Notes under the pieces: model-generated | The model's database searches: none | What the model was told of the DNA's origin: nothing | What the model saw: only the letters and a program-made list of their open reading frames with translations | Shown: in pieces, positions 30,101-37,291 of the stretch | How positions within the stretch are numbered: the first letter of the stretch is position 1 | Layout: every line of letters begins with the position of its first letter | Program-made: the position numbers and the translations under genes | Source of the DNA: Gammaproteobacteria bacterium | Lineage (GTDB): Bacteria > Pseudomonadota > Gammaproteobacteria > Xanthomonadales > Wenzhouxiangellaceae | Length of the DNA: 41,086 nucleotides | Reading direction: 5' to 3' | NCBI GenBank assembly: GCA_021772985.1 | Contig: JAJFKX010000014.1 | Location: 142,481 to 183,566 of the forward strand

Positions 30101-33100
30101 CCAAATTTGCCTTTGAGGTGCTGGCGCCGCTGTTGTCACTGCCGGGGTGTTTTTCAGCTGGGCTATCAATTGATCATGCTGTTTCGTCACGAAAGCAACC
30201 CGCCAGGGCCAATGCTCCTGCCCGGTATTCAAACTATAGGCGAGTTCCGTCAGTCTACTGTCTGGTTGTGCTTCGAGATGCCCGGCAAGTTCCGTACAGG
30301 CATGTTGCAAGGCTGCTTGACTGTGCGCCGCAAGCGTAACCAGTTGCGGCCTCGCCGGTGCCTTTGATGACTTTTGTTGTGCACTTTGCCCAAGCACCAC
30401 ATGGCAATTTGTCCCACCCATACCGAAGCTGCTAACCCCCGCATAAACGGTCTCCCCCATATCCGGCAATGATTGGTTCGCAACAGCCAGCTCCAGTGCT
30501 GAACCATCCAGTTTTAATTTCGGGTTGGGTTGTTGCAGGTTCGCAATGGGTGGATAACTGCCAAACCTTAATGCCAGTGTGGCCTTAATTAAACCGGCAA
30601 TACCGGCTGCCGCGTCCAGATGGCCGATATTGCTCTTCACCGCACCAACCATGATCTTATTGGGCTGTGGTTGATCGAATACTTCCTTTAATGCGGTCAT
30701 TTCGATCGGATCACCCAACGGTGTACCTGTGCCGTGTGCTTCAATAAAGGCAATTTGCTGTTGCTTGACGCCTGCAGATGTTAATGCCCGGCGAATCACA
30801 TCAACCTGGCCATCAACCGACGGCGCAGTGAACCCAGCACTGCGACCAGCATCATTATTGATAGCACTGCCGTGGATAACGGCATGGATAAAATCACCAT
30901 CACGCTGTGCCTGACTGAGTGACTTCAGCACCACTACACCACCGCCCATACCCTTAACGGTTCCGGTTGCCGCTGCATCAAAAGCACGACAATAACCATC
31001 TTTTGAACCAATCCCTGAAGGTTCATAACGGTGCCCGCCAACCACCGGGCTATCGATACTCATGCCACCGGCAATGGCAATTGAGCAATCACCGCTACGA
31101 ATACTTTTGCACGCTTCATGCACGGCCACCAAAGATGAAGAACAAGCGGTATCAACCGTTACCGCCGGCCCACCAAGCGCTAATTTGTATGCCACATAGG
31201 TAGCCACAAAACTCTTATCACTGGCCAGTGATAAACGTGTATCACCATGCAGTTTGCGCAATGCTTGATCGGACTGAATAAAGTTGCTGTAATAACTGTT
31301 ACCACTGGCACTCAGGTATGCACCTATCAGCTCGGCTTGGCGTTGACATTTTTGCCCATAACCTGCTTCCTGCAGAGCAGCATAGGCACATTCCAGTAAC
31401 AACCGGCGTTGTGGATCCAATAACTCGGCTTCACGGGCCGGACAACCAAATAATGCGGCATCAAAATCATAAGGCTGTTCCAGCGGAGCACGTGCCGCAA
31501 CAAATTCGCTATTGCCAATCAGTTCCGGGGCTATGCCGGCCTGCTTCAATTGTTCTGCTGAAAAATGCTGAACACTGCATTTTACTGCACATAGATTCTG
31601 CCAAAACTGCTCGGGCGTATCCGCGCCCGGCAAGCGACAGGCTATACCCACAATGGCAATCGGTTCATCTTTCGCAATAGTGTCAGTAACCAATTCAGTT
31701 TTGGCTCGACTTGGACGTGCAAGGGATAACCGCTCTGCAAGTTTTTCGACAGTGTGATACTGCAGTAACTCCTGCACCGAGAGCTGTGCACTCAATTCCG
31801 TTTCAATTGCAGCCTGCACTTCAACCAATGCCAGTGAATGGCCACCGACATCAAAAAAATTATCTTGCCCAGAAAAACTGCTATGGCCCAAAACCTGTGC
31901 CCAGATAGTTGTCAGTCGTTGTTTTAGCTCGGCATCCCGATCATGCTTGCTGACTGCTGATTCGAACCGAGTCTGAGGCAATACATTTAGCAAAGCCTGC
32001 CGGTCTATTTTCCCATTAACCAGCAAGCCCAGTTTGGTGATCACCACATTACCCGGCAACATGTAACCAGGAAGTTGAATTGCAAACTGCTGTTTCAAAT
32101 CCTCAACCGTCAGGGTTTCTCCAGACTCCAGCTGCACAAAAGCAGTCAACTGTGGCTCATCACGGGCCGAGCTGGTTTCGATCACCGCCGCATTACTTAC
32201 CCCTTTGCAGGCTCGCACCATGCGCTCTACTTCCGCCAGTTCAACCCGATGGCCACGGATATTTATCTGTTGATCCTGCCGACCTATAAATTCAAATTCA
32301 CCATTGAACAGTAACCGGGCCTGATCACCAGTCCGGTACATTCGACTCCCCGGTTCAACAGCAAATGGATCAGGGATAAACGCTGCGGCCGTTTTGGCAG
32401 GGTTATCCACATAACCACGTGCAACACCGGCCCCACCGATAAAAATTTCACCACGTACACCAAACGGTGCCGGCTTAAGTGAAGGATCCAGCGCATACAC
32501 GCTGTAATTGTTAAATGGATTCCCAATACTGGGGTTGTGCAACGGTTGCTTCGAACCAGATGAGTTACAGCGACCCAAAGTGGCGCCTACAGTGGTTTCC
32601 GTCGGCCCATAGCCATTATATAAGGCATACCGCTGACCCCATTTACGCACGATTGAATCAGTACAGGCCTCAGCCGTGGAAATGACAATTTTCAAATGTT
32701 TAAAATCGGGAGCTGGGGTTGCCTCCAGCAAACTGGCAGCAGTGGTAATCACCTGTATCCGGCTGGTATTGACCAATCGACTGAATTCCACGCCTGGTAT
32801 ACGTTCTGGTTCAGCGGCAATGATCAGTGTCGCACCGGTCAGCAAGGTCATCAGCACATCTGACATTGAAGCATCAAAACCAAATGACGCCAGTTGCAAT
32901 AACCTGAAACTATCATCAATACCCAGTTCTTCAGCCTGGGCGAGAGCAAAGTTAATCGCACCCTGATGGGTAATCATGACACCTTTAGGTACACCTTCCG
33001 AACCGGAGGTGTAAATAATGTAAGCAAGGTTTTTGCCGACCAAAGAAGCCGTTTGTGGAGCGCTAACCTGCTGATCAATATCCAATTGATCCATACACAG

Positions 33101-35128
33101 CACAGCTGATCGCCATGCCTCGGGAATCAATGCTGCAGTCCGGCTCGACGCCAGTACACAAACAGGTTGGCAGTCATCAATGATCTGCTTAACCCGTGCG
33201 CCCGGTAAATTAGCATCGATCGGAACATAAACAGCGCCAACCTGCCAGGCAGCCAACATCGCTACCACAGTTTCCGGAGAACGCTCGGCAACCACCACCA
33301 TACGCTGTTCGACTTGCACTCCGGCATCAACCAATATCGCAGCCAGGGCATTGGCGCGGCTGAGCAATAACTGATAACTGTAGACATCATTGCCCATCTC
33401 CACTGCCGGGTGCTCGGGACGTTGTGTTGCGGTATTTAGAAACCGCGTAAAAATACCCGGCGGGCCGGAATAATCAACTTGCCGGCCATGACATAATTTC
33501 AACCATTGCTGATGCTGAATATCCGTTAAGCTGGCAATTTCATCCACTGCAATTGACGGCCTCAATACTAATCTTTCTGCCAGGTAACAAAAGTATTCCG
33601 CCATCGCCACAACCGTCCGGGCAGTAATAATCTGAGGCCGAAACTCAAATCGACCATGCAGTTCTCCGGCAATATCCACCATCATCAACGAGACATCAAA
33701 CGGCACTGCCGATGGCAATACAGTCAGTGGCGAGATCGGCTGATCGTGAATAAAACAGGCTTGCTCTTCAACACCTAACACCAGTGCTGCGGCACCCGGC
33801 AGTTTGTGTGCACGCTGTAACACAAACATACTTTGCAAGTCTTTTAGCGGTGTGCCGGCTGTATTGCCGGCCAGTATTTTTGCTTGCTCCTGAAAAGGCA
33901 GTTCCTGATGTCGGCAGGCACTCAACACTTGTGTATGCACAAGCCTGGCAAAATCCTCCAACCCGAAAGAGACATTGGTATTCGCTCGGATCAGCACGCT
34001 ATTAATAAAACAACCCACAGTCCTGACAAAACCCGATGCACGGCGACCTGCCACCGGCAAGCCAACCAGAATATCGGACTGTTGACTATAACGGGACAAG
34101 CTGAGCATATACAAAGCCAGCAACAAAGAATTCATGGAAACACCGGCAGAACGCGCTCGCTTGTGCAAATCGGCTGTTAGCTGTGCAGGTAAGTTGAAAC
34201 CATATCGCTGTCCGCCGTTGTTTCCAGTTCCCAGCTCAGCATGGCCATCAAAACGAAGCCGCGCAGGTGGATCAAGCAAACGCTCTCGCCAATATTTCAA
34301 CACCACGTTGCGGCGATGTTCAGGCAGGTTTTCCTGCTGCGCCACAAACTCCGTATACGGCAGTGCCCGAGCATGGGTAGACTCAATATCCACGAGATGC
34401 GCGACAAAATCATCCAGTAATACTGCAAACGACCACAGGTCCATAATCACGTGATGTGCGATAAACAGTAAGATTATTTCCTGCCCGGGCCTGGTTATGC
34501 ACTCCAGTCTGAACAATGGCCCTTTTGCAAGGTTTATAGGGGCATTCACCAACGCCTGCAAATCCGCTTTGACAGCCGTCAAATCTCGTTCATCCAACGG
34601 GTGATGATGGATGTAACAGTTAACATCTCGAGTGTGATAGCGCTTGGCAAATTGTCCGCCTGCATCACGTTCAAAAGTTGCTGTCAGCTCCGGATGCCGA
34701 TCCAGCAGTTTAGCGACCGCTGCTTTGATTCGCTCTGCACTACACTGTGCATGCCATTTAAAGCAAACCGAAATATGGTGCATTGAGGAATCCGGTTCCA
34801 ATGTATGCAAAAAACACAATGCCTGTTGGGTGGCACTCAGTGACGGCAAGGTCTGAACGCTCTCTCTGCCGATTGCCCTGTCAGGCTCCAGCTCCATCAC
34901 CGCACTCAATGATTTTGCGCTTAAAATTTGCTCAATGGGAATAGTGATACCGCAGTGGTTGTCAATCCGTTCCCGCAAATCAGCTGCTGCCAATGAGTCA
35001 AGCCCTAAAGCAGTCGGTGCAGATTGCAGATCAATTTCATCCCGGCTGACTTCCAGCACTTCGGCCACCAGGGTTTTCAGCAGTTGCCGGTCAAGCTGTT
35101 TGCGTTGATCTACGCTCTGTGCTGGCAT
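21146..35128 (-). CDS. Giant hybrid NRPS-PKS megasynthase (ACP-C-A-PCP-KS-AT-ACP-C-A-PCP-Cy-A(MT)-PCP)
   Basis: A 4660-residue synthetase and the first assembly-line protein after the FAAL. The N-terminal ACP (GLDSLAAADL, Ser near 44) is the likely fatty-acyl acceptor. Module 1: C (HHVIMDLWS near 222), A (YIIYTSGSEGVPKG near 703), PCP (GGHSLALVE near 1096). PKS module: KS (DTACSSS near 1328, EAHGTGT, NIGHLDAAAG), AT (GHSLGELVAA near 1772; HAFH, malonyl type), ACP (GADSLTVM near 2083), no reductive domains. Module 3: C (HHIICDG near 2283), A whose pocket D-V-W-H-F-S-L-I-E-K matches serine, PCP near 3147. Module 4: heterocyclisation domain (start TDLQNAYWAGRARAFEMGN; DALLVDGWS near 3343), A with pocket D-L-Y-N-L-S-L-I-W-K, the cysteine code, and a methyltransferase inserted between A8 and A10 (LEVGAGHGSCT near 4321), then PCP near 4593. 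Thiazoline formation is strongly implied. The start lies 3 bp after the FAAL stop. Confidence 0.97.
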   Translation of the reverse strand: MPAQSVDQRKQLDRQLLKTLVAEVLEVSRDEIDLQSAPTALGLDSLAAADLRERIDNHCGITIPIEQILSAKSLSAVMELEPDRAIGRESVQTLPSLSATQQALCFLHTLEPDSSMHHISVCFKWHAQCSAERIKAAVAKLLDRHPELTATFERDAGGQFAKRYHTRDVNCYIHHHPLDERDLTAVKADLQALVNAPINLAKGPLFRLECITRPGQEIILLFIAHHVIMDLWSFAVLLDDFVAHLVDIESTHARALPYTEFVAQQENLPEHRRNVVLKYWRERLLDPPARLRFDGHAELGTGNNGGQRYGFNLPAQLTADLHKRARSAGVSMNSLLLALYMLSLSRYSQQSDILVGLPVAGRRASGFVRTVGCFINSVLIRANTNVSFGLEDFARLVHTQVLSACRHQELPFQEQAKILAGNTAGTPLKDLQSMFVLQRAHKLPGAAALVLGVEEQACFIHDQPISPLTVLPSAVPFDVSLMMVDIAGELHGRFEFRPQIITARTVVAMAEYFCYLAERLVLRPSIAVDEIASLTDIQHQQWLKLCHGRQVDYSGPPGIFTRFLNTATQRPEHPAVEMGNDVYSYQLLLSRANALAAILVDAGVQVEQRMVVVAERSPETVVAMLAAWQVGAVYVPIDANLPGARVKQIIDDCQPVCVLASSRTAALIPEAWRSAVLCMDQLDIDQQVSAPQTASLVGKNLAYIIYTSGSEGVPKGVMITHQGAINFALAQAEELGIDDSFRLLQLASFGFDASMSDVLMTLLTGATLIIAAEPERIPGVEFSRLVNTSRIQVITTAASLLEATPAPDFKHLKIVISTAEACTDSIVRKWGQRYALYNGYGPTETTVGATLGRCNSSGSKQPLHNPSIGNPFNNYSVYALDPSLKPAPFGVRGEIFIGGAGVARGYVDNPAKTAAAFIPDPFAVEPGSRMYRTGDQARLLFNGEFEFIGRQDQQINIRGHRVELAEVERMVRACKGVSNAAVIETSSARDEPQLTAFVQLESGETLTVEDLKQQFAIQLPGYMLPGNVVITKLGLLVNGKIDRQALLNVLPQTRFESAVSKHDRDAELKQRLTTIWAQVLGHSSFSGQDNFFDVGGHSLALVEVQAAIETELSAQLSVQELLQYHTVEKLAERLSLARPSRAKTELVTDTIAKDEPIAIVGIACRLPGADTPEQFWQNLCAVKCSVQHFSAEQLKQAGIAPELIGNSEFVAARAPLEQPYDFDAALFGCPAREAELLDPQRRLLLECAYAALQEAGYGQKCQRQAELIGAYLSASGNSYYSNFIQSDQALRKLHGDTRLSLASDKSFVATYVAYKLALGGPAVTVDTACSSSLVAVHEACKSIRSGDCSIAIAGGMSIDSPVVGGHRYEPSGIGSKDGYCRAFDAAATGTVKGMGGGVVVLKSLSQAQRDGDFIHAVIHGSAINNDAGRSAGFTAPSVDGQVDVIRRALTSAGVKQQQIAFIEAHGTGTPLGDPIEMTALKEVFDQPQPNKIMVGAVKSNIGHLDAAAGIAGLIKATLALRFGSYPPIANLQQPNPKLKLDGSALELAVANQSLPDMGETVYAGVSSFGMGGTNCHVVLGQSAQQKSSKAPARPQLVTLAAHSQAALQHACTELAGHLEAQPDSRLTELAYSLNTGQEHWPWRVAFVTKQHDQLIAQLKNTPAVTTAAPAPQRQIWVFPGQAGQRPGLARELYAHEAVFRETLQAGIDLLSDAVRVVCRDWLLQAWQPGQAKQPTVLGTEYLQPALFCYEFALCRYLQSFGFEPAGMLGHSLGELVAATLAGSITFEDAVSLVEARGHWMSRSSPGAMLVVGMGQQQLQSQLTEELEIAVINSDRECVISGAKTAIGAFKASMAVAGIRTAQVTTRHAFHCSALDEILPDFREQLAALPLKPPKVPWVSNVTGKWITDEQATSTEYWVNQMRQPVQLNSGFASLLEWQDAVLVIVGSGAGLQRTIRDNAAYQQQHVISIGSHALQQTDDLVAALEGVKALWQQGLTVDFQRYFAANQNRIQRAIVPGYSFDRQHYCVSTSERTIEAKPAGESPQQPITMHSAGDLSPVRSWLQNTWHELLGIQHIQPDMDFFAAGADSLTVMRLCGLLKERWQLQLSPQQLASAAVFDNMASLIEATVDLDQQAVPVFPVNAQTTTVSGAADDWLPLSYQQRRMWFQHYLEAEPSILNLPLSLSISGDIGIDTLIQAVRTLIHKHPSLRTRFIQQDGELFQAFDREPDAFSLEVYDLAQSDVGEQLTKLANAPFELKQDWLIRAGLIRTSSEQAWLVVVCHHIICDGHSLALLMHELLAACGGQSIPVSDQHNIDQLCAYVLGQAEQVKSGALDTQLDYWRSQLVDVSDTPLPGELADQAELDTIGQTLIIPFADEFSGQLQQFCQDYRLTPYVVMLAVFKCLLGRYTGGMDVCVGAPITERQNPELIELVGLFVNTVVLRTRLTITDSFLDVCQQLRDTVYQALENGQVPFDIVAEELAPQRGDPAQTPFFRVAFVMESAQQDKLQVGDWAVAIEPVNKLHAQFELALWLNHSSERMSARLEYRKAVFDSAVLSRFATELVGFADQLLGDPQAPVFNPDQQSIKFDDDRSILLEPGLDGAAALPVLLQRAALQHADQCAVYAGEHALSYAEFEQRAVLLAGQLIHHGVARGDRVGIYMQRSLALPVAIYAILKCGAVMVPLETELPQARLQHMLTDSGVKVVLSQSDVSSDWLNDDIQVLSVDGIDWDANQPTAVIPADVSSDDLAYIIYTSGSTGVPKGVVNSHRGLVNRLLWMNRNYEFGSSDCFLHKTPISFDVSLWELFCPLLCGASVVMAAPEQHRDPRAISKLLGRFSVTVVHFVPSMLKAYLGSSVATDTASLKYVFCSGEGLPRDSMERATEHFGSDVRIVNLYGPTEASIEVSVWEYAEHCPGPVAPLGKPINGVAMYVLDHELQLVARGETGELYLGGDCVALGYQRLAAMTAQGFMPDPFIARDGARMYKTGDIARLLEDGNIEFLGRDDDQLKIHGFRIETGEIEATLLAANEVIDAAVICSTTQDSEPRLVAYVVFDSAAVSDTSAGCQSLRHWLAERLPGYMLPAAIIPLEWLPVGANGKLDRAALPSAKALEVGTGEDSRAASEFEQKLIAIWQQVLGVTAVNIGSNFFELGGSSIAAIKLADRIEAGIGRECTIRLVFRQPILSDLATALEVAPLIQTPVTLPVCQADIENAAEPFVLTDLQNAYWAGRARAFEMGNIATHGYLELDVKELRADIFRRAVSYLINRHDALRLIVDDQGRQRVLSTVPELSIENQDLSAAPAPQQQAAIDLIRSELEHAAYDPSEWPLFEFRMVKLESSLTRLFISIDALLVDGWSIQLLERDLNLCYQQLLDDQTMEQSTGAEEQLHLRDYVETLEALTESEVYARARSYWEAKLIHLPAAPPLPLAIDPGGIEVPEFKRVACRLDQRCTDRLQKLAVQHSASLSAVLLTAYAELLASWCNTTAFSLNLTISDRVPVHPGVDDLVGNLSSLLILGIELQPGASFSQHLAGIQQTLLDDMQHRYYSGLQVMRQLAAMHQGSAAAQMPVVFTSMLGARPDTKGSTSQYFDFSQPAYAVTQTSQAWLDCNVGWSEGGLMIAWDAVASLFPAGMLEYFHHAYIDLLTQLADVPACWSGAASPLFSDRQQLLWLAASSPSASLGRGRLLQDLFLDSAQRFPERIAISSPQRDINYRQLKQLAIALAVQLQKLGARPNLPVALLMTNGWEQVVASLGVLLAGAPYLPINANSPSHRWEQLLTLGECEIVITQTHIADDEIDNGKRHLIRITESSLNADTQTCRADVSSRDLAYVMFTSGSTGTPKGVMIDHRGAVNTVLDINARFAVAETDAVLAISEFTFDLSVYDVFGLLAAGGKIVFPEQTLAREPQHWLSLIREQEVTIWNAVPALTEMLVDYCEAIEADSLTELRLLLVSGDWVPVSLPRRTRSVCPTSRFISLGGATEASIWSIAYPVTDFDETQTSIPYGKALTAQSVLVLDDAMRVCPAGVNGHIFIGGVGVAAGYWRSPTLTAASFTEHPVTAERLYRTGDLGRYLDSGDIEFLGRSDNQVKIRGHRIELGEIEHQLTQLPQIDAAAVSLHQTSERQAALFAYLTADGQAGHYHGDDNVFKTLSCEQAYDWVALSEAVTVEASRPRIELQVSGAELKQQIPALNQQYQQAVIGLFRQLNLLQQPGDVVTAEEVLGKGAIATRYRQWVIRALNYLADRDYLEQDEQRWRCRQVLPATGNDQPLAFDLLGILSERESSAELYLSDETVAGYQTIFAQCHSMVSAAIETLLAQRAAAGNANAGLNILEVGAGHGSCTQHVLPLLPADTNYVFSDISPFFLHAAKQNFEAFEFVKYTLFNLDEHPLLQGHAPHGYDLVIAASVLHDIRQIGSGLSALHSLLKPGGVLLMIEETRFFPFFDLGMGLQQGFDVFQDKHLRSLHPLLSRQQWVEQLQINGFEAVEWFNHQWSASEIIGFDVIMARMPDSIEIFDEVLADQYLRTRLPDYMIPARFIQLYKMPLTANGKLDRKALPSPPEMSRQDRLDYAPPETEQEQQLAAVWEEVLGISMVGVTDNFFELGGDSLLAVQLATKIQTVFAVEYPVRAVFEAPTVRETGILLELLAGVSEQPPDEGLANTDGTLRGQL

Positions 35129-35131
35129 GCT

Positions 35132-36901
35132 CTATTCCATCCTTGCCGGTATTGGGGGTGGTTTAAGATGCCTCTCCAGACATGCTTTGCGGCGCACTTT
35201 GCCACTTGAAGTTTTTGGGATACTGCGTGCCGTCAATAGATGAATTTCATTGATGCGCAATTCATGTTCCTGCCAGACACGCTCGTTGATGCAGTTTTTT
35301 ATGTGGATATATTCTGTGCGCTCCAATCCCGTCGGTAATACATTGGCCCGCAGTTCCTGAAACAGGTAAACCTTGTCGTTTCCGCTGTCATGCTTGACCG
35401 CAGCCGCGGTCGGCCCTAAAGATGGGTGGCTGGCAACAGCAGTCAGCTCAATATCCTGCGGGTAATAATTACGGCCACGTACAATAATTAAATCACTGAG
35501 TCTGCCGGTAACAAACAACTCATTATCAGCGTTGACAAAACCCAAATCACCGGTCCGCAGGTAAACTTGCGAATCACCTTTGATGCGTGCCTTGAATACT
35601 TTTTCAGTTTCTTCGGGATTGTCCCAATAACCCTGTGCAACGCTGGCCGAATGAAGCCAGATTTCACCCACCTCATCAATCCCACAACGACTGCCGGATT
35701 CAGGGTTGACAATACCTAACCCATCATCCAACCAGATCTGTCCGCAACTGACCAATGACAAGCTGCGTCGATCAACTGGTTGCTGACCCGTCACTGATTT
35801 TTCGCTGACCGGACTTGCAACCCTGGACACTGTTCCTTCCACAAACCGATCATGATCAAGTTGAACGACGGTGGGTATCCGATCAGATTCACCTCCGGTA
35901 ACAAACAGGGTTGCCTCAGCCAGACCATAACAAGGATAAAAAGCTGAGGCTGCAAAACCCAGTTGACCGAACCTGGCCGCAAATTTTTGCATTGTCTGTG
36001 CACGCACCGGCTCTGCGCCATTAAAAGCCACTCGCCAGCAACTCAAATCGAGATCAGCTATGGATTCCGGCTTTATTTTTGAAACGCAATAATCATAAGC
36101 AAAATTTGGACCGCCACTGGTTGTTGCACGATAATCAGAAATCAACTTCAACCAACTGACAGGATTGCTTAAAAAACGCATCGGCGTCATCAATACAGAT
36201 TGAATACCCAGAAACAACGGGTGTAACACGTTACCTATCAAACCCATGTCATGAAACAAAGGCAGCCAGCCTGCGAATACTGTTGTCTCATCATGCCCGA
36301 AAGCAGTTTTGATCAACCGTTGGTTGTGCATGATGTTCCGGTGGGAAACCATCACACCCTTTGGGTTACCTGTTGATCCGGAAGTATATTGCACAAAAGC
36401 TGGGGCAGCCGCACACAATGCCGGGAAAATATTTGCCGGTGCGCTCTGCCCGGATGGCAAAGAATTGGTTGAAATGTAAGTAAGCGACCGATCTGTTGAG
36501 GACTTTGCATTTGCTGACCAAGCGTTACACCATTCCTGGGTAGTCAGCACCGTGGTTGATCGGAAGTTTTCTGCAATACCTAACAATCGGGTCTGCTGTC
36601 GCTGATCCAGTGGTGGACTGACCGGTGCAGCAATAATTCCGGCCCGCAGACAAGCGATAAAAGCCAGGATGAAGTCGAGGCCTGAGGTATAAACCAACAG
36701 CACCCGTTGGCCTTGCAGACCACGATTGAGCAAATGCGCCGCAATGATTTCCGCACGTTTCCACAGTTGTGTAAAAGTAACACTCTGAGCGGCTGCTTCC
36801 TGGTCATCCAGAAAGGTATATGCGATTTCATCAGCCCGTGTGTATACATGCTGCTGACACACATCGACAATTGTTTCTTCCTGATTCCTTTCCATGGCCA
36901 T
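35132..36901 (-). CDS. Fatty acyl-AMP ligase (FAAL), assembly-line loading enzyme
   Basis: A 589-residue ANL-superfamily enzyme that activates a fatty acid as acyl-AMP and passes it to an ACP, here presumably the N-terminal ACP of the adjoining 4660-residue synthetase. Seen: the P-loop motif VQYTSGSTGNPKGVMVSH, GWLPLFHDMGLIG, the run PMRFLSNPVSWLKLISDYRA that FAALs share, YGLAEATLFV, YLRTGDLGF, and a C-terminal catalytic lysine region (KTSSGKVRRK). The extra segment after the YGLAE motif, typical of FAALs and absent from acyl-CoA ligases, is present. The start at 36901 (ATG) is preferred over an upstream TTG at 36919; a second ATG at 36895 is possible. It is the first gene of operon A, divergent from the SznF-like gene. 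The product should therefore carry an N-terminal acyl chain of unknown length. Confidence 0.93.
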   Translation of the reverse strand: MAMERNQEETIVDVCQQHVYTRADEIAYTFLDDQEAAAQSVTFTQLWKRAEIIAAHLLNRGLQGQRVLLVYTSGLDFILAFIACLRAGIIAAPVSPPLDQRQQTRLLGIAENFRSTTVLTTQEWCNAWSANAKSSTDRSLTYISTNSLPSGQSAPANIFPALCAAAPAFVQYTSGSTGNPKGVMVSHRNIMHNQRLIKTAFGHDETTVFAGWLPLFHDMGLIGNVLHPLFLGIQSVLMTPMRFLSNPVSWLKLISDYRATTSGGPNFAYDYCVSKIKPESIADLDLSCWRVAFNGAEPVRAQTMQKFAARFGQLGFAASAFYPCYGLAEATLFVTGGESDRIPTVVQLDHDRFVEGTVSRVASPVSEKSVTGQQPVDRRSLSLVSCGQIWLDDGLGIVNPESGSRCGIDEVGEIWLHSASVAQGYWDNPEETEKVFKARIKGDSQVYLRTGDLGFVNADNELFVTGRLSDLIIVRGRNYYPQDIELTAVASHPSLGPTAAAVKHDSGNDKVYLFQELRANVLPTGLERTEYIHIKNCINERVWQEHELRINEIHLLTARSIPKTSSGKVRRKACLERHLKPPPIPARME

Positions 36902-37038
36902 TGCCTTGCGTTGGTGCAACAGACGTCACCAACAGCCGCCTTTCGACAGTCTGTCCTTAGCCTAAAATTCCTTTGCCCACGGTAAATAAATTACTGCTGC
37001 AGTTACCGGCGCATATTGAGGCTTTTCCACCTATGATC

Positions 37039-37066
37039 GTTATAACAGCTATGCTAGTATAGACAA
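37039..37066 (-). promoter_or_regulatory. Candidate FAAL-operon promoter with palindrome in the spacer
   Basis: On the minus strand TTGTCT (37061-37066) and TATAAC (37039-37044) are separated by 16 bp, a plausible sigma-70 -35/-10 pair about 140 bp upstream of the FAAL start. The imperfect palindrome CTATGCTAGTATAG (37049-37062, 12 of 14 positions symmetric) fills the spacer, where a repressor or spacer-binding activator could sit. Found by eye only. Confidence 0.35.
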
Positions 37067-37197
37067 TACAACGTGAAGGCGTCCATTGAAGGATACCTTA
37101 ACAATAATGAACGTATATGCATTGCTCGGAGGTTAGAACGGATTCAAATCTGGCAGCGATACAATTCTTGAAAAGGCGGGATGTTTTTTATTTCCCT

Positions 37198-37217
37198 GTA
37201 CAACCACATGATTGTAC
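37198..37217. repeat. Inverted repeat upstream of the SznF-like gene, possible operator
   Basis: Perfect 6-bp arms GTACAA and TTGTAC flank an 8-nt loop, centred about 85 bp upstream of the SznF-like start codon. The size suits a dimeric regulator binding site. No T tract follows, so a terminator is unlikely. Chance occurrence cannot be excluded. Confidence 0.35.
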
Positions 37218-37291
37218 CTGGAACATACTACACCGCAGCTTTACATGGATCGCCACCAGTTCCTCATTCAGGATGACTATGGTGTATTCCA

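Larger units (their letters stand above)
36902..37291. promoter_or_regulatory. Divergent promoter region between operon A and the N-N bond gene pair
   Basis: About 390 bp without a gene, separating the FAAL gene (minus) from the SznF-like gene (plus). It must drive both directions, so assembly-line genes and amino-acid-modifying genes may be co-regulated from here. It contains a candidate minus-strand promoter at 37039-37066 with a palindrome in its spacer, and a separate inverted repeat at 37198-37217. A short open frame at 37117-37302 has no protein-like features. I see no clear Fur-type box. Confidence 0.6.

Noticed and set aside
17000-31000. Repeated stretches shared by the two synthetase genes
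   Set aside because: They are homologous C, A, PCP, KS and AT domains and need no separate repeat or mobile element annotation.
90-36764. Many open frames of 60-190 codons on the strand opposite the synthetase genes
   Set aside because: They lie antisense to long frames with clear domain motifs, lack ribosome-binding sites and recognisable protein patterns, and are expected by chance across such long genes.
36902-37291. Fur box upstream of the cluster, expected if the product is an iron siderophore
   Set aside because: I searched by eye for GATAATGATAATCATTATC-like sequence in the divergent region and saw no convincing match; a weak site could be missed.
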